Assembly (NCBI GenBank): GCA_002898375.1
Contig: BEIN01000002.1
Location: 150,507-214,506 of the forward strand
Direction of reading: 5' to 3'
Source: a bacterium HR37
Lineage (GTDB): Bacteria; Desulfobacterota_D; UBA1144; Nemesobacterales; CSP1-2
DNA: 64,000 nucleotides
Shown here in pieces: positions 26,294-35,446 of the stretch. Numbering within the stretch: position 1 is the first letter of the stretch; every line of letters starts with the position of its first letter. The notes under the pieces are model-generated. The model was not told where the DNA came from and did no database searches. It saw only the letters and a list, made by a program, of their open reading frames with translations. A program made the translations under genes and the position numbers.

Positions 26294-27111
26294 GTTTTAC
26301 CCTTTTGTAGAAGATTTATAATTGCTCTATTCCATCCCCTGGGCCCTTCCTCTCCTGCGAGTATAAGGTTGTCTAGCTTTACCCTGTGATCGTATTTACC
26401 ATCGGGCTTTTTTACAAGAATTGGGATGTCAACTGACTCAAGCATATCCAGATCATTTAGGCTATCTCCTATTCCTACTGTTTTGAGTTCCGGAAAGGAT
26501 CTTTGAAATAGCTTGGTAAGGGTTCTTACAGCCTTTCCCTTATCATTGTCCCCTGTTAGATGGAAAAACCTCCCACCCTCGGTATATTTAAAACCCATTC
26601 GTTTTATCTCTTCCTTTACAAGATAGGAGGCTTTTTCATCTTCGCAGACGGTAAAGGGTTCATCGTATTCTCGTATCTTTGCAAGCTCTGCTAACTCTTT
26701 GCTAAGGCCACATTTCCTGGCTATTTCAGACACACTCATATCGGAGAATCCTTTTATATGCAAGCCAGTCTTTTGTCTGATTTCATTTAAAACCTCTACC
26801 AGCGTTTCGTATCTCGTTCCAAGTTCAACCACCTTGTATTCGTTTGTCTCCCTGCTGTAGTTAAAGTCAAAGTTAAAGTATGCTTTGGGTATAAAAATAC
26901 CCCCACCGTTTTCTGAGATAAAGGGTTCTCTGTTATCAAGCTTCCTTCTGAAGTACTCTATCTCTGCCCTTGTCTTGCTTGAGCATATTACCACAGGGAT
27001 ACCCAGGGATCTTGTAAGCTCAAGTGCTGGAACTGCATCTTCGAATGAATAAGAGTTGTGATCTAGAAGTGTTCCATCTAGATCCGTAAATACCACGATT
27101 TTACTACGCAT
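26290..27111 (-). CDS. gpgP: Glucosyl-3-phosphoglycerate phosphatase (MPGP-like HAD-IIB)
   Basis: 273 residues. HAD motifs: F-T-D-L-D-G-T-L-L-D near residue 7, I-C-S-S-K-T-R near 42, the MPGP signature F-I-S-E-N-G-G-G, a Lys in G-D-N-D-K-G-K-A, and G-I-G-D-S-L-N-D. Mannosyl- and glucosyl-3-phosphoglycerate phosphatases share this family. Next to gpgS, the likely reaction is glucosyl-3-phosphoglycerate to glucosylglycerate plus phosphate. It overlaps gpgS by 8 bases. Confidence 0.9.
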   Translation of the reverse strand: MRSKIVVFTDLDGTLLDHNSYSFEDAVPALELTRSLGIPVVICSSKTRAEIEYFRRKLDNREPFISENGGGIFIPKAYFNFDFNYSRETNEYKVVELGTRYETLVEVLNEIRQKTGLHIKGFSDMSVSEIARKCGLSKELAELAKIREYDEPFTVCEDEKASYLVKEEIKRMGFKYTEGGRFFHLTGDNDKGKAVRTLTKLFQRSFPELKTVGIGDSLNDLDMLESVDIPILVKKPDGKYDHRVKLDNLILAGEEGPRGWNRAIINLLQKGKT

Positions 27112-28312
27112 TATCTTCTTCTACAGCCTCTCGCAGTAGGTCTAAAAAGTTTGGTATTGCTGAGGTAACCCGACTCCAATTTGGAATAAGGGGGGCTCCA
27201 AGTGGATCATCCAGGAAGTGTTTGCTTGCTATCCTTATTCCCTTTACAAATGTTTCCACAGCCAGTCCCTCTTCATGACGGTCAAAGAAGAGGCTGTTTA
27301 TGGATGCATCGTCACTGTAGACCTTGATGGTATCTTGCGCTGTTCTGAGGTAGGTTGATATAAGGGTGTTAAAGAACCCATCTGAGAAAACCACACCTTC
27401 TGCTGCAAGCATTCTGAAGAATACCTTGGATATGTCTATACACATCTTAAGAAGACCAGCTTCAGGGTTATCAGAAGACAGTTCCTGGTGCTTGTGCTCA
27501 TAGTTATCACAGAGGTCTACCTGACAGATTCTCTTAAGGGAGACGTTTCTAAAAACCTCGGCAAGCATACCTATCTCCAGTCCCCAGTCAGAGGGAATCC
27601 TGTTTACCCTTGCAAGATCCGCTTTCATTGCAAACTCTCCAGAAAGGGGATATCTAAAGCTGTCCAGATAGACTAGAAAGGGCAGGTACCCAACTATCTT
27701 CTTCAGTGCCCTTATAAGGGGTGTGATAAAAAGCCTGGTTACCCGGCCGTACATGCGGTCTGTAACCCTTGCGTAGTAACCTTTACAGAACTCATAGTCC
27801 AGATTGGGGTTTACAACCGGATAGCAGAGTCTTGTTAGAAGTTCTCTGCTGTAGTTTACTATATCACAATCGTGTAGGGCTATTATCTCACTGGAGTCTT
27901 GTGCTAAAACGTAACCGTATGCAATCCATGCAGCCCTTCCTTTTCCTGGTCCACCTACGTATAATCCGTTATCTTCTAGTAGTTTAAAAAGGGATGTTAT
28001 TCTCTCACCATCATCCCAGATTATCCTTACCCTCTGGGGAAGTACAGAAAAGTATTCCCTTGCGTGTCTAAACTCTTCCCTGTTTGCTCTTCCGAGGGTT
28101 ATGACTATCTCGTTTATGTAATCTACTTTCTTTAGCTCCTCCACTATGTTTTTTAGCGCTTCTCTTTGAAGTTCGGAGTAAAGACAGGGAAGAACCAAAG
28201 CAACTGGACGGTGCTTTGAGTACATCCTGAGGTCATCTTCTAACTTATCCAGATTGTCTTTCCTTAGCCTGTGTAGTGTGGAGATGGATTCGGCTTGATG
28301 AAAATCGTTCAT
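27104..28312 (-). CDS. gpgS: Glucosyl-3-phosphoglycerate synthase (GT81)
   Basis: 402 residues. GT81 features: V-A-L-V-L-P-C-L-Y-S-E near residue 36, G-K-G-R-A-A-W-I-A-Y-G near 123, the metal site L-H-D-C-D-I-V, Y-P-L-S-G-E-F-A, and D-W-G-L-E-I-G-M. It moves glucose from a nucleotide sugar to the C2 hydroxyl of 3-phosphoglycerate. The first gene of a four-gene minus-strand operon with gpgP, an amidohydrolase and a GT78-like enzyme. AGGAGACG precedes the ATG. Confidence 0.92.
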   Translation of the reverse strand: MNDFHQAESISTLHRLRKDNLDKLEDDLRMYSKHRPVALVLPCLYSELQREALKNIVEELKKVDYINEIVITLGRANREEFRHAREYFSVLPQRVRIIWDDGERITSLFKLLEDNGLYVGGPGKGRAAWIAYGYVLAQDSSEIIALHDCDIVNYSRELLTRLCYPVVNPNLDYEFCKGYYARVTDRMYGRVTRLFITPLIRALKKIVGYLPFLVYLDSFRYPLSGEFAMKADLARVNRIPSDWGLEIGMLAEVFRNVSLKRICQVDLCDNYEHKHQELSSDNPEAGLLKMCIDISKVFFRMLAAEGVVFSDGFFNTLISTYLRTAQDTIKVYSDDASINSLFFDRHEEGLAVETFVKGIRIASKHFLDDPLGAPLIPNWSRVTSAIPNFLDLLREAVEEDNA

Positions 28313-28358
28313 AATCGTCTCCTGTAAAGGAAGTTAAGAAGAAAACCTACAAACAACT

Positions 28359-28387
28359 ATTATAGTCAACCTTTTATAGGTGAGCAA
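28359..28387 (-). promoter_or_regulatory. Promoter of the gpgS operon
   Basis: Minus strand: TTGCTC at 28387-28382, 17-base spacer, perfect TATAAT at 28364-28359. The leader of about 40 bases ends with an AGGAG site, in contrast to the leaderless genes of the window. Confidence 0.65.
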
Positions 28388-28442
28388 ATTTAGTTGTGCA
28401 AGTGGTTTATGGTAAACTCTACTATGTAGAGGTAACTAATAA

Positions 28443-30269
28443 TTGGAAGGAACAACCGATAGTTTTATACATACGTTAAACATACTTTTTCATTCCATAC
28501 TGAGGGATGTAGGTTCTAACCTTACAAAAGAGCTAACGGGATTCCTAATCCTGAGTATCGTTTTTGTATCTTTGGTGTTTCTTAAAAGAAAGGTTCAGGG
28601 TCTAATCCGTACCCCCAGGGAAGGGCAGAGGGCTTTTTATCTGATTATAGCAGATATATTCTTCCCTGTGTTGTTCCTGGTTGCGGTTTTGATATCTAAG
28701 GTTTTTTTAAAGGGAAGCATTCTGTTTGCTTTCTTTGACCCGTTGGCCTATTTCTACATGGGTTTCTTTATCATAAGAAACCTCTTAAGGTACTTAAGGG
28801 TAGGTTTTTTCTCATGGATTTTGTATATTTTGCTTTTATTTGCGGTTTTAAGTCTTTTCATTGGTAACCTAAACGGTCTTTACATTAAAAATACCCAGCT
28901 TGAGTCCCTCTTGTTAGTGGTTTTAAAGCTTTCCCTTGCACTTCTCTTCTATGTTTTCTTATTCAGCTTTATAAGAACCTGTATGGGCTTTATTAAGCAT
29001 ACCCTTTTAAGAGAGGTTCTTGAGAATCTAACCTGGTTTTTTCATATAGTTTACGTGGTTATCACGGTACTTTGGGTACTAAAGATTATAGATTTTGCTT
29101 CATCTTTTTTAATTGGTTTTATCTTTTCGATTCTAACCATTGCCGTTTATGCCCTTTTAAGTACGTACCTCGGAAACTATTTTAAATCCAGATTTAAAGG
29201 GGATGAGTATATACCTCTTCTGGTTAATATAAACCGTTTTCTAATTCTTTGTCTCGTTTTTGTTCTCTATAGCATCTTTAAAGGCTTCTTTAATGTGGGT
29301 TTTATAGTGGATTACTTAAGTGGTTTCTATTTGATAAAAACGGATATTATAAGCGTATCGGTTGTATCTATAGCCTCAGCTATCTATACCTTTGTCTTTC
29401 TTTTTACCCTGGTAAATCTTTTAAAGCACGGTGCATATTTTTTCTACATTCGCAGGAACAGAGAGGTTGAAGCAGGCTCAATAAGGGCTATGGTATCTAA
29501 CCTGGGCTTTCTGTTGGTCATACTTATATCGCTGTCAAAACTTGGACTTACCTGGAAAGCCCTGCTTCCGCTTGCAGGGGCTCTGGGAATAGGAATTGGT
29601 TTTGGTCTCCAGACCATAATGAACAACTACATAAGTGGTTTTATTTTGCTCTTTAGCAAAAAGCTAAAGGTGGGAGACATAGTTGAGATAGAAGGTAACG
29701 CAGGGAGGGCTATAGGAAACACACTTGAGACCATATACGGAAGGGTAATAAGCATAGACGTTCTAAGTACCGTAATAAGAACAACGGATGGGATTGAGAT
29801 AGTTATTCCAAACTCCCAGTTTATATCACAGCAAATAGTTAACTACTCGCTTTCTGATAGCTATATAAGGGTTCGAATTCCCTTTGGGGTATCTTATAAC
29901 TCTGACCCTAATACGGTAAAAGAGGTGCTTTTAAAGGTTGCAAGGGATAGCCCTTTTGTCCTCAGTAATCCTGAGCCTGCGGTGTGGTTTTCCGAGATGG
30001 CAGATAGCGCCTTGGTTTTTTATCTGCTCTGCTGGGTTAATATAAGAATGCTGTGGCGAATAAATCCATTTGTAAGTGAGATCTACTTTAAAGGATGGTA
30101 TGAGCTTAAGAAGGCAGGTATAGAGATTCCCTTCCCGCAAAGAGATGTCTGGTTTAGAAACCGATTAAGGATTGAACTGGAAAAAAGACCCAATACCTTG
30201 GAGCCACATGAAATAAGGGTTTCTGACTCTTCTGCTTCCTCCTTCAAGGAGGAAAAGGATTTGGATTAG
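28443..30269 (+). CDS. Large mechanosensitive channel of the MscS family
   Basis: 608 residues. About ten membrane segments, then the MscS pore helix and beta domain: L-A-G-A-L-G-I-G-I-G-F-G-L-Q near residue 378, F-S-K-K-L-K-V-G-D-I-V-E-I, then I-V-I-P-N-S-Q-F. The cytoplasmic cage follows. MscS-type channels open when membrane tension rises after an osmotic downshift, letting solutes out. It lies head to head with gpgS, whose product makes such a solute. The start is TTG with AGAGG about 11 bases before. Confidence 0.9.
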   Translation: MEGTTDSFIHTLNILFHSILRDVGSNLTKELTGFLILSIVFVSLVFLKRKVQGLIRTPREGQRAFYLIIADIFFPVLFLVAVLISKVFLKGSILFAFFDPLAYFYMGFFIIRNLLRYLRVGFFSWILYILLLFAVLSLFIGNLNGLYIKNTQLESLLLVVLKLSLALLFYVFLFSFIRTCMGFIKHTLLREVLENLTWFFHIVYVVITVLWVLKIIDFASSFLIGFIFSILTIAVYALLSTYLGNYFKSRFKGDEYIPLLVNINRFLILCLVFVLYSIFKGFFNVGFIVDYLSGFYLIKTDIISVSVVSIASAIYTFVFLFTLVNLLKHGAYFFYIRRNREVEAGSIRAMVSNLGFLLVILISLSKLGLTWKALLPLAGALGIGIGFGLQTIMNNYISGFILLFSKKLKVGDIVEIEGNAGRAIGNTLETIYGRVISIDVLSTVIRTTDGIEIVIPNSQFISQQIVNYSLSDSYIRVRIPFGVSYNSDPNTVKEVLLKVARDSPFVLSNPEPAVWFSEMADSALVFYLLCWVNIRMLWRINPFVSEIYFKGWYELKKAGIEIPFPQRDVWFRNRLRIELEKRPNTLEPHEIRVSDSSASSFKEEKDLD

Positions 30270-31538
30270 CTACTCTGTCCACATAGAGAATCTATCTATT
30301 AGATAAGATTTGTTTTTCTCAAAAACTCTAGCCTGTTCCTGTATAACCTCCTCGGCTTCTTCGTTGCTCATATCCATTACCTGCTCGCAGTAGCTCTTTG
30401 TGCGACCGAAGTAAAGTGGTGTGATTATATCCACAAGCCGTCTTCTGTTTCTCTGCCAGAGTTGATATATAACGGCAAAATCGTAAAGGATTTTGCTCCA
30501 GAGATCTGCATCAAACTCCTCTGTCTTTTTCTCATTGAGTTCCCAGCTTCTGTGTATTTTTTCAAGTTTTTCCATGTTCTCAGAGCTCAGTATGTGTTTG
30601 TACATTGGTTTGAAGTGATTAAATCCTTCTATAAACTCTGTGTAGAGCTTCTTTAGATTTACCTTGATTGGCTCTAGTTCGACATTGCCCTCTATGCTGT
30701 TTATTATCGGAATTGGTTGTAGGGGAGTTTCTCTGTTCCACTTGCTTTCATACTTACCCATAAGGTAAAACAGGGTGCTTACAACCTGCTGAAACATAGG
30801 ACCGAGGTCACTGCCAGGGTCTTTAGCACCGTGGATTTTTGCCCCTAGATACGCTTGTACTACATTGTACCCTTCGTTTATAGCACAGGTTGTCATCCAT
30901 ATGTCGATCCCAAATCTTGCCACATCCGTATCCCACACATCTTCCTTGATATAGAATTCAGCCAGCTTGGGGGATAGACCGAAATCACCACCTATGGGTT
31001 GGCGTATATCCTTTCCGTAAAGTGCTCTTGTCATGGGGTAAACTATGTGGTTTGTGATTGTGCCATCGAATTTGTGTCTTTTGTAAAATGGAGCTACAAA
31101 CTCTGCTGAGCCATCAAGGATGGGTTTAACTAAAAGATTTACCCATTCAGGGGTAATGCTTTTCAAATCAGAATCAAACACAGCAATTGCCTTTGCTTGA
31201 AGAAGCAAAGCCACTTCAAAAACGGCCCGAAGGGATGTTCCCTTGCCGGGGATTCCCCTGTATATCGTAACCCGCCTCTCTATGTTGGGGGGTATAGGAG
31301 CTTCATAGGCACGTTCTCTGGTATCATCTAGGGAGCCACCATCACTTATAAATACCGCACACTTGTAGTCTGGGAAAAACTTGGCCAGCCCTTTTCCCGT
31401 CTGTTCTACAACGTATCCTATTGTGTCTTCACTGTTATAACAGGGTATGCCAACGAGTACATCAATGGTTTTTATCTTGTTTATCCACATATGAACGTTT
31501 TCTCTTAGTGCAGATTCGTATTTCTTGATTACTCCCAT
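30270..31538 (-). CDS. GT78-like glycosyltransferase, candidate glycosylglycerate synthase (copy 2)
   Basis: 422 residues, a paralogue of the 24351-25640 product with the same motif order: V-G-I-P-C-Y-N-S-E-D-T-I, G-I-P-G-K-G-T-S-L-R-A, F-D-S-D-L-K-S-I-T-P-E-W-V, R-Q-P-I-G-G-D-F-G, G-I-D-I-W-M-T-T, and the late His in A-K-I-H-G-A-K-D. Known Ggs/Mgs enzymes join a sugar to D-glycerate in one step; which sugar this one uses cannot be told. AAAGGAGG precedes the ATG. Its stop abuts that of the MscS gene; pyk lies just upstream... in the reverse sense it is the next gene toward the 3' end of this strand run, 24 bases after pyk's own stop side. Confidence 0.73.
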   Translation of the reverse strand: MGVIKKYESALRENVHMWINKIKTIDVLVGIPCYNSEDTIGYVVEQTGKGLAKFFPDYKCAVFISDGGSLDDTRERAYEAPIPPNIERRVTIYRGIPGKGTSLRAVFEVALLLQAKAIAVFDSDLKSITPEWVNLLVKPILDGSAEFVAPFYKRHKFDGTITNHIVYPMTRALYGKDIRQPIGGDFGLSPKLAEFYIKEDVWDTDVARFGIDIWMTTCAINEGYNVVQAYLGAKIHGAKDPGSDLGPMFQQVVSTLFYLMGKYESKWNRETPLQPIPIINSIEGNVELEPIKVNLKKLYTEFIEGFNHFKPMYKHILSSENMEKLEKIHRSWELNEKKTEEFDADLWSKILYDFAVIYQLWQRNRRRLVDIITPLYFGRTKSYCEQVMDMSNEEAEEVIQEQARVFEKNKSYLIDRFSMWTE

Positions 31539-31562
31539 CTAAATAAACCTCCTTTTAATTTG

Positions 31563-32984
31563 CTATTCTATGACCTCTGCCTTTATTAGGTTTGTTTTTC
31601 CGGTAATTCCCAAGGGGATACCGGCGGTTATTACAACCTTGTTACCTCGTTTTATAAGCCCAAAGCCCAATGCGGCTTTTATCGATTGCTCAAACATCTC
31701 ATCTGTATTTTCCATATCCCTACACAGGATAGGGGTTACCCCCCATACCAGCGAGAGGGAACGATAGGTGTCCTCTGAAGGGGTTACTGCCAGAATAGGA
31801 GATCTTGGTCTGTATTTTGAAACCATTTGAGCAGTTGTTCCCGATTTCGTAAAGGTAATTATCGCATCGGCATTTATATCTTCTGCCAGAGTACAGGCAG
31901 CAAAACTTACCGCTTCTGTCAGGGTTTTTGGTTGGTTTTCTTCTAAAGTGGGCTTTTTGGTGCTTACCTCAGGTCTTATCTGTGGCTCTACATCATCTGC
32001 AATTTTTCTCACAATCTCAACTGCCTCAATTGGATATTTCCCAATTGCAGTTTCTTCAGATAGCATAAGTGCATCTGTACCATCAATTATAGCGTTTGCA
32101 ACATCTGTTACTTCCGCTCTTGTAGGTTTTGGACTCTCTACCATTGATCTTAACATCTGTGTAGCCGTTATAACCGGTTTGCCAGCCTGGTTTGCCTTCT
32201 TAATTAGCTTCTTTTGAACCATTGGTATTTTCTCAATGGGTATCTCGACCCCTAAATCCCCTCTTGCTATCATTATACCCTCTACCGTTTTTATGATTTC
32301 TTCCATGTTGTTTAGGGCCTCGTGTTTTTCAATCTTTGCAATTATTGGTATTGTCTTTCCCTGTTTTTTCATAAACTCCTTAACATCAAGAATGTCCTTA
32401 GCGGTTCTTACAAAGGAAAGAGCAATGTAGTCTACACCCTGTTCGATACCAAAAACCAGATCCTCTTTATCCTTCTCAGTAAGTATGGGAATCTTTAGCG
32501 AACGTGTGGGAAGGTTTATTCCCTTATTTGAGCTTAGGTATCCTCCCACAATTACCTGACACCTTATATCGTGGGTGGATGTTTCTATAACCTTAAGCTC
32601 TATTGCTCCATCGCTTAGAAGCAGCGTATCACCCTGCTTGATCTCTTTGGGAAGATCAGGGTAGTTTACTGAAACTTCATTTTCATTGCCAGCAACGGGT
32701 CGGGTTGTTAGGGTAAAGATCTTTCCAGGTTCGAGTAAAACCGTTCCTAGTGAGATTTGCCCAATGCGTATCTTCGGACCTGCTAGATCCTGAAGAATGG
32801 CAACAGGTTTGTTTAGCTCCCTGGCTATGTGCCTTATGTTCTTTATAACCTCACCGTGTTCGGATCTTGTTCCGTGTGAGAAATTAAGTCTTGCTACACT
32901 CATACCGGCTTGAATCAGTTTCTTTAACCTATCAAACGAATTTGAAGCTGGTCCTATTGTGCAAACAATTTTTGTTTTTGACAT
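31563..32984 (-). CDS. pyk: Pyruvate kinase
   Basis: 473 residues, usual length. I-C-T-I-G-P-A-S at the start, R-L-N-F-S-H-G near residue 33, I-L-Q-D-L-A-G-P-K-I-R-I near 65, the catalytic I-A-K-I-E-K-H-E near 218, and M-I-A-R-G-D-L-G-V-E. It turns phosphoenolpyruvate and ADP into pyruvate and ATP. It lies 18 bases after the glycerate 2-kinase stop and precedes a GT78-like gene on the same strand. A TATACT 6 bases before the ATG may be an internal leaderless promoter, without a clear -35. Confidence 0.96.
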   Translation of the reverse strand: MSKTKIVCTIGPASNSFDRLKKLIQAGMSVARLNFSHGTRSEHGEVIKNIRHIARELNKPVAILQDLAGPKIRIGQISLGTVLLEPGKIFTLTTRPVAGNENEVSVNYPDLPKEIKQGDTLLLSDGAIELKVIETSTHDIRCQVIVGGYLSSNKGINLPTRSLKIPILTEKDKEDLVFGIEQGVDYIALSFVRTAKDILDVKEFMKKQGKTIPIIAKIEKHEALNNMEEIIKTVEGIMIARGDLGVEIPIEKIPMVQKKLIKKANQAGKPVITATQMLRSMVESPKPTRAEVTDVANAIIDGTDALMLSEETAIGKYPIEAVEIVRKIADDVEPQIRPEVSTKKPTLEENQPKTLTEAVSFAACTLAEDINADAIITFTKSGTTAQMVSKYRPRSPILAVTPSEDTYRSLSLVWGVTPILCRDMENTDEMFEQSIKAALGFGLIKRGNKVVITAGIPLGITGKTNLIKAEVIE

Positions 32985-33002
32985 ACTTCCAGTATAAAGA
33001 TT

Positions 33003-34331
33003 CTAAGATACCAGCATCACCCTTATATCCATCACGTTTGTAAGGGTAGGCCCTGTAAAAAAAAGGTCCCCAAGTTGCTTAAAGAAGTTATAAGAGTTGT
33101 TTTCCCTTAAAAAGGTTTCTGCATCAAGCCCAAGCTCTCTTGCTCTCTTAAGGGTTGTTCCGTCTGCAAAAGCCCCGGCAGCATCAGTTGGACCATCGGT
33201 TCCATCGGTTCCGGCACTTAAAATCAAAATATCCTCAATCCCGTCAATCTCAATTGCGGCTGAAAGACAGAACTCCTGGTTTCTACCACCCAGGCCACTG
33301 CCCCGAATCGTAACGGTTGTTTCTCCACCCGATATGATGCAGGCTGGCTTTCTTACAGGATTCCCTGTTTTCAGTATCTCTTTTGCTATTCCCGTATGTA
33401 CCTTGGCTACCTCTTTTGTTTCTCCTTCTATAAGGCTTGACAGTATAGTGCCTCTGTAGCCTAGCTCTATGGCTTTTTTCTTTGCTGCTTTAAGTGCTAG
33501 GATATTGCTACCTATAACCACATTATGTGTTCTCCTAAATACAGGGTCTTTTGGCTTCGGTGTTTCTTCTACCTCACCCCTTAGCCCTCTTTCTAGAAAC
33601 TCAACCACTGAAGCAGGGATCCTGTCCTGTATCTGGTACTTGTTAATTATCCTGAGACAATCAAAGAAGGTGCTGTTATCAGCAACAGTAGGCCCGGAAG
33701 CAATTATATCAAGATCATCTCCCACTACATCGGATAGTATGAGTGAGATAAGAGTTGAGGGATGCGCTATGCGTGCAAGTCTTCCACCCTTGACACAGGA
33801 TATATGTTTTCTTATGGTGTTAATCTCATGGATTGTGGCTCCGCACTCCAGAAGTGTCTTTGTTACGTTTTTTTTCTCCTCAAGTGTGATACCGTTGGCC
33901 GGACAGGGTAGTAGCGCTGAACCACCACCCGATATAAGACAGAATACAAGGTCGTTTTCTTTTGTCCCCCTTAGCAGCTCGATTATCTCCCTGGCTCCGT
34001 TCAGCCCGGGTTCATCGGGTAGAGGATGACCTGCCTCATTTACCTTTATCCTTTTAAGCGGAAGCGAGTGTCCGTATTTGACATTTACAACCCCGTACTC
34101 CAGGCGCTCTCCTAACAGCTCTTCTAGTGCCTGTGCCATGGCTGCAGATGCTTTACCCATCCCTACTACGTATGTTCTCTTAAACTTTGAGATATCAAAC
34201 TTTTTTCTGTTTACCGTTATGGTGTTTCCCCTTAGTTTAAGGTGTGACTTTACAGAGTTTATTGGGTCTACTGCGTCAAGAGCGGATTTAAATATTAGCC
34301 TGGCGTCTTCTCTTAGTTTTTTTAAATCCAT
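33003..34331 (-). CDS. Glycerate 2-kinase (MOFRL/TtuD family)
   Basis: 442 residues. Family signatures: V-V-G-M-G-K-A-S-A-A-M-A-Q-A near residue 54, E-A-G-H-P-L-P-D near 98, L-I-S-G-G-G-S-A-L-L near 133, S-D-V-V-G-D-D near 214, and the C-terminal MOFRL domain with G-G-R-N-Q-E-F and A-G-T-D-G-T-D-G-P-T-D-A-A-G-A. It makes 2-phosphoglycerate from D-glycerate. Beside pyk and the glycosylglycerate genes it could recycle or supply glycerate (inference). Confidence 0.92.
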   Translation of the reverse strand: MDLKKLREDARLIFKSALDAVDPINSVKSHLKLRGNTITVNRKKFDISKFKRTYVVGMGKASAAMAQALEELLGERLEYGVVNVKYGHSLPLKRIKVNEAGHPLPDEPGLNGAREIIELLRGTKENDLVFCLISGGGSALLPCPANGITLEEKKNVTKTLLECGATIHEINTIRKHISCVKGGRLARIAHPSTLISLILSDVVGDDLDIIASGPTVADNSTFFDCLRIINKYQIQDRIPASVVEFLERGLRGEVEETPKPKDPVFRRTHNVVIGSNILALKAAKKKAIELGYRGTILSSLIEGETKEVAKVHTGIAKEILKTGNPVRKPACIISGGETTVTIRGSGLGGRNQEFCLSAAIEIDGIEDILILSAGTDGTDGPTDAAGAFADGTTLKRARELGLDAETFLRENNSYNFFKQLGDLFFTGPTLTNVMDIRVMLVS

Positions 34332-34338
34332 TTAGTAA

Positions 34339-34367
34339 AGTATATCGAACAGTGGATTTATTAACAA
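34339..34367 (-). promoter_or_regulatory. Promoter of the glycerate 2-kinase gene, leaderless arrangement
   Basis: Minus strand: TTGTTA at 34367-34362, 17-base spacer, TATACT at 34344-34339. Seven bases later comes the ATG (34331), so transcription should begin at or next to the start codon. No Shine-Dalgarno is seen. Confidence 0.6.
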
Positions 34368-35341
34368 ACCTTGGACTTTGTTTTTTTATCTGGGGTTATG
34401 GAGCCCGGGTTTGTTTGGGGAGCTTGGGTGTTTGGTTTTGTGGTTATAATCGATGCAAGTATGGATATCGAGAGGATTCCTGCTACAATAGCAAGCGTAA
34501 GCTCAATCGGGAACTTGTAAAAATTGCTTAGCAGCATCTTTAACCCTATAAATACAAGGACTATAGAGAGTCCATAGTGCAGGTAATGAAAAAGCCTCAT
34601 TAGACCAGCAAGTGCAAAGTATAGGGAACGAAGTCCCATTATGGCAAATACGTTTGATGTGTATACGATAAAGGGATCGGTGGTTATGGCAAGTATTGCT
34701 GGAATTGAATCTAGGGCAAACATTATGTCGGTTGTTTCAATTGCAAGGAGAACAACAAAAAGTGGGGTTGCAAAGTATCTTCCACTTCTTTTAACAAAGA
34801 ACCTCTCTTCCCTGTAGTGTTTTAAAATCGGCATGAATCTGCGAAAGAGTCTAAGTACGGGGTTTCTCTCAGGGTGTACTTCTTTGTCTTTTTCAAGTGC
34901 CAGCTTGATTCCGCTTACAACGAGAAATAAACCAAACACGTATATGATCCAGTGAAACTTTTCGATGAGCTTTATTCCAGCAAATATGAAGGTAATCCTC
35001 ATAACTATTGCACCTATAATCCCCCAGAAAAGAGCCTTATGCTGGTATTGTGGAGGAACGCTAAAGTAGGAGAATATGAGAAGAAAAACAAAGAGGTTGT
35101 CCACACTTAAGGACAGCTCAATTAGGTACCCTGTTAGGAACTGCAGGGCTGCTGTATGTCCTTTCCAGAAGAATATGCAGAGGTTAAAGAGAAGAGCAAG
35201 GATAATCCATATGGAACTCCAGGCAAGGGATTCTTTTATATGGACTGTGTGTGCCTTTTTATGAAAAACTCCAAGATCCAGGGCAAGCATAAAAACCACA
35301 AATACGTTAAAAAAAATCCAGAACAAGGCTTGGGTGGTCAT
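34361..35341 (-). CDS. TerC-family membrane protein
   Basis: 326 residues, about nine membrane segments. TerC signature E-L-S-L-S-V-D-N-L-F-V-F near residue 77, A-L-F-W-G-I-I-G-A, and a second acidic helix A-I-E-T-T-D-I-M-F-A-L-D-S-I-P-A. Relatives (TerC, Alx) export Mn2+ or act in metal loading of secreted proteins. The stop codon region overlaps the promoter of the glycerate kinase gene. Metal export is inferred from the family. Confidence 0.92.
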   Translation of the reverse strand: MTTQALFWIFFNVFVVFMLALDLGVFHKKAHTVHIKESLAWSSIWIILALLFNLCIFFWKGHTAALQFLTGYLIELSLSVDNLFVFLLIFSYFSVPPQYQHKALFWGIIGAIVMRITFIFAGIKLIEKFHWIIYVFGLFLVVSGIKLALEKDKEVHPERNPVLRLFRRFMPILKHYREERFFVKRSGRYFATPLFVVLLAIETTDIMFALDSIPAILAITTDPFIVYTSNVFAIMGLRSLYFALAGLMRLFHYLHYGLSIVLVFIGLKMLLSNFYKFPIELTLAIVAGILSISILASIITTKPNTQAPQTNPGSITPDKKTKSKVC

Positions 35342-35446
35342 CCCACTTCTATCCCTTTTATTTTAATCTAAAACTCCCCTGCCTAAGAGTATATTTTATG
35401 GCTTTAAGCCATTTGCTTCTCTCTTACATGTGTACCACGTCAGAAA

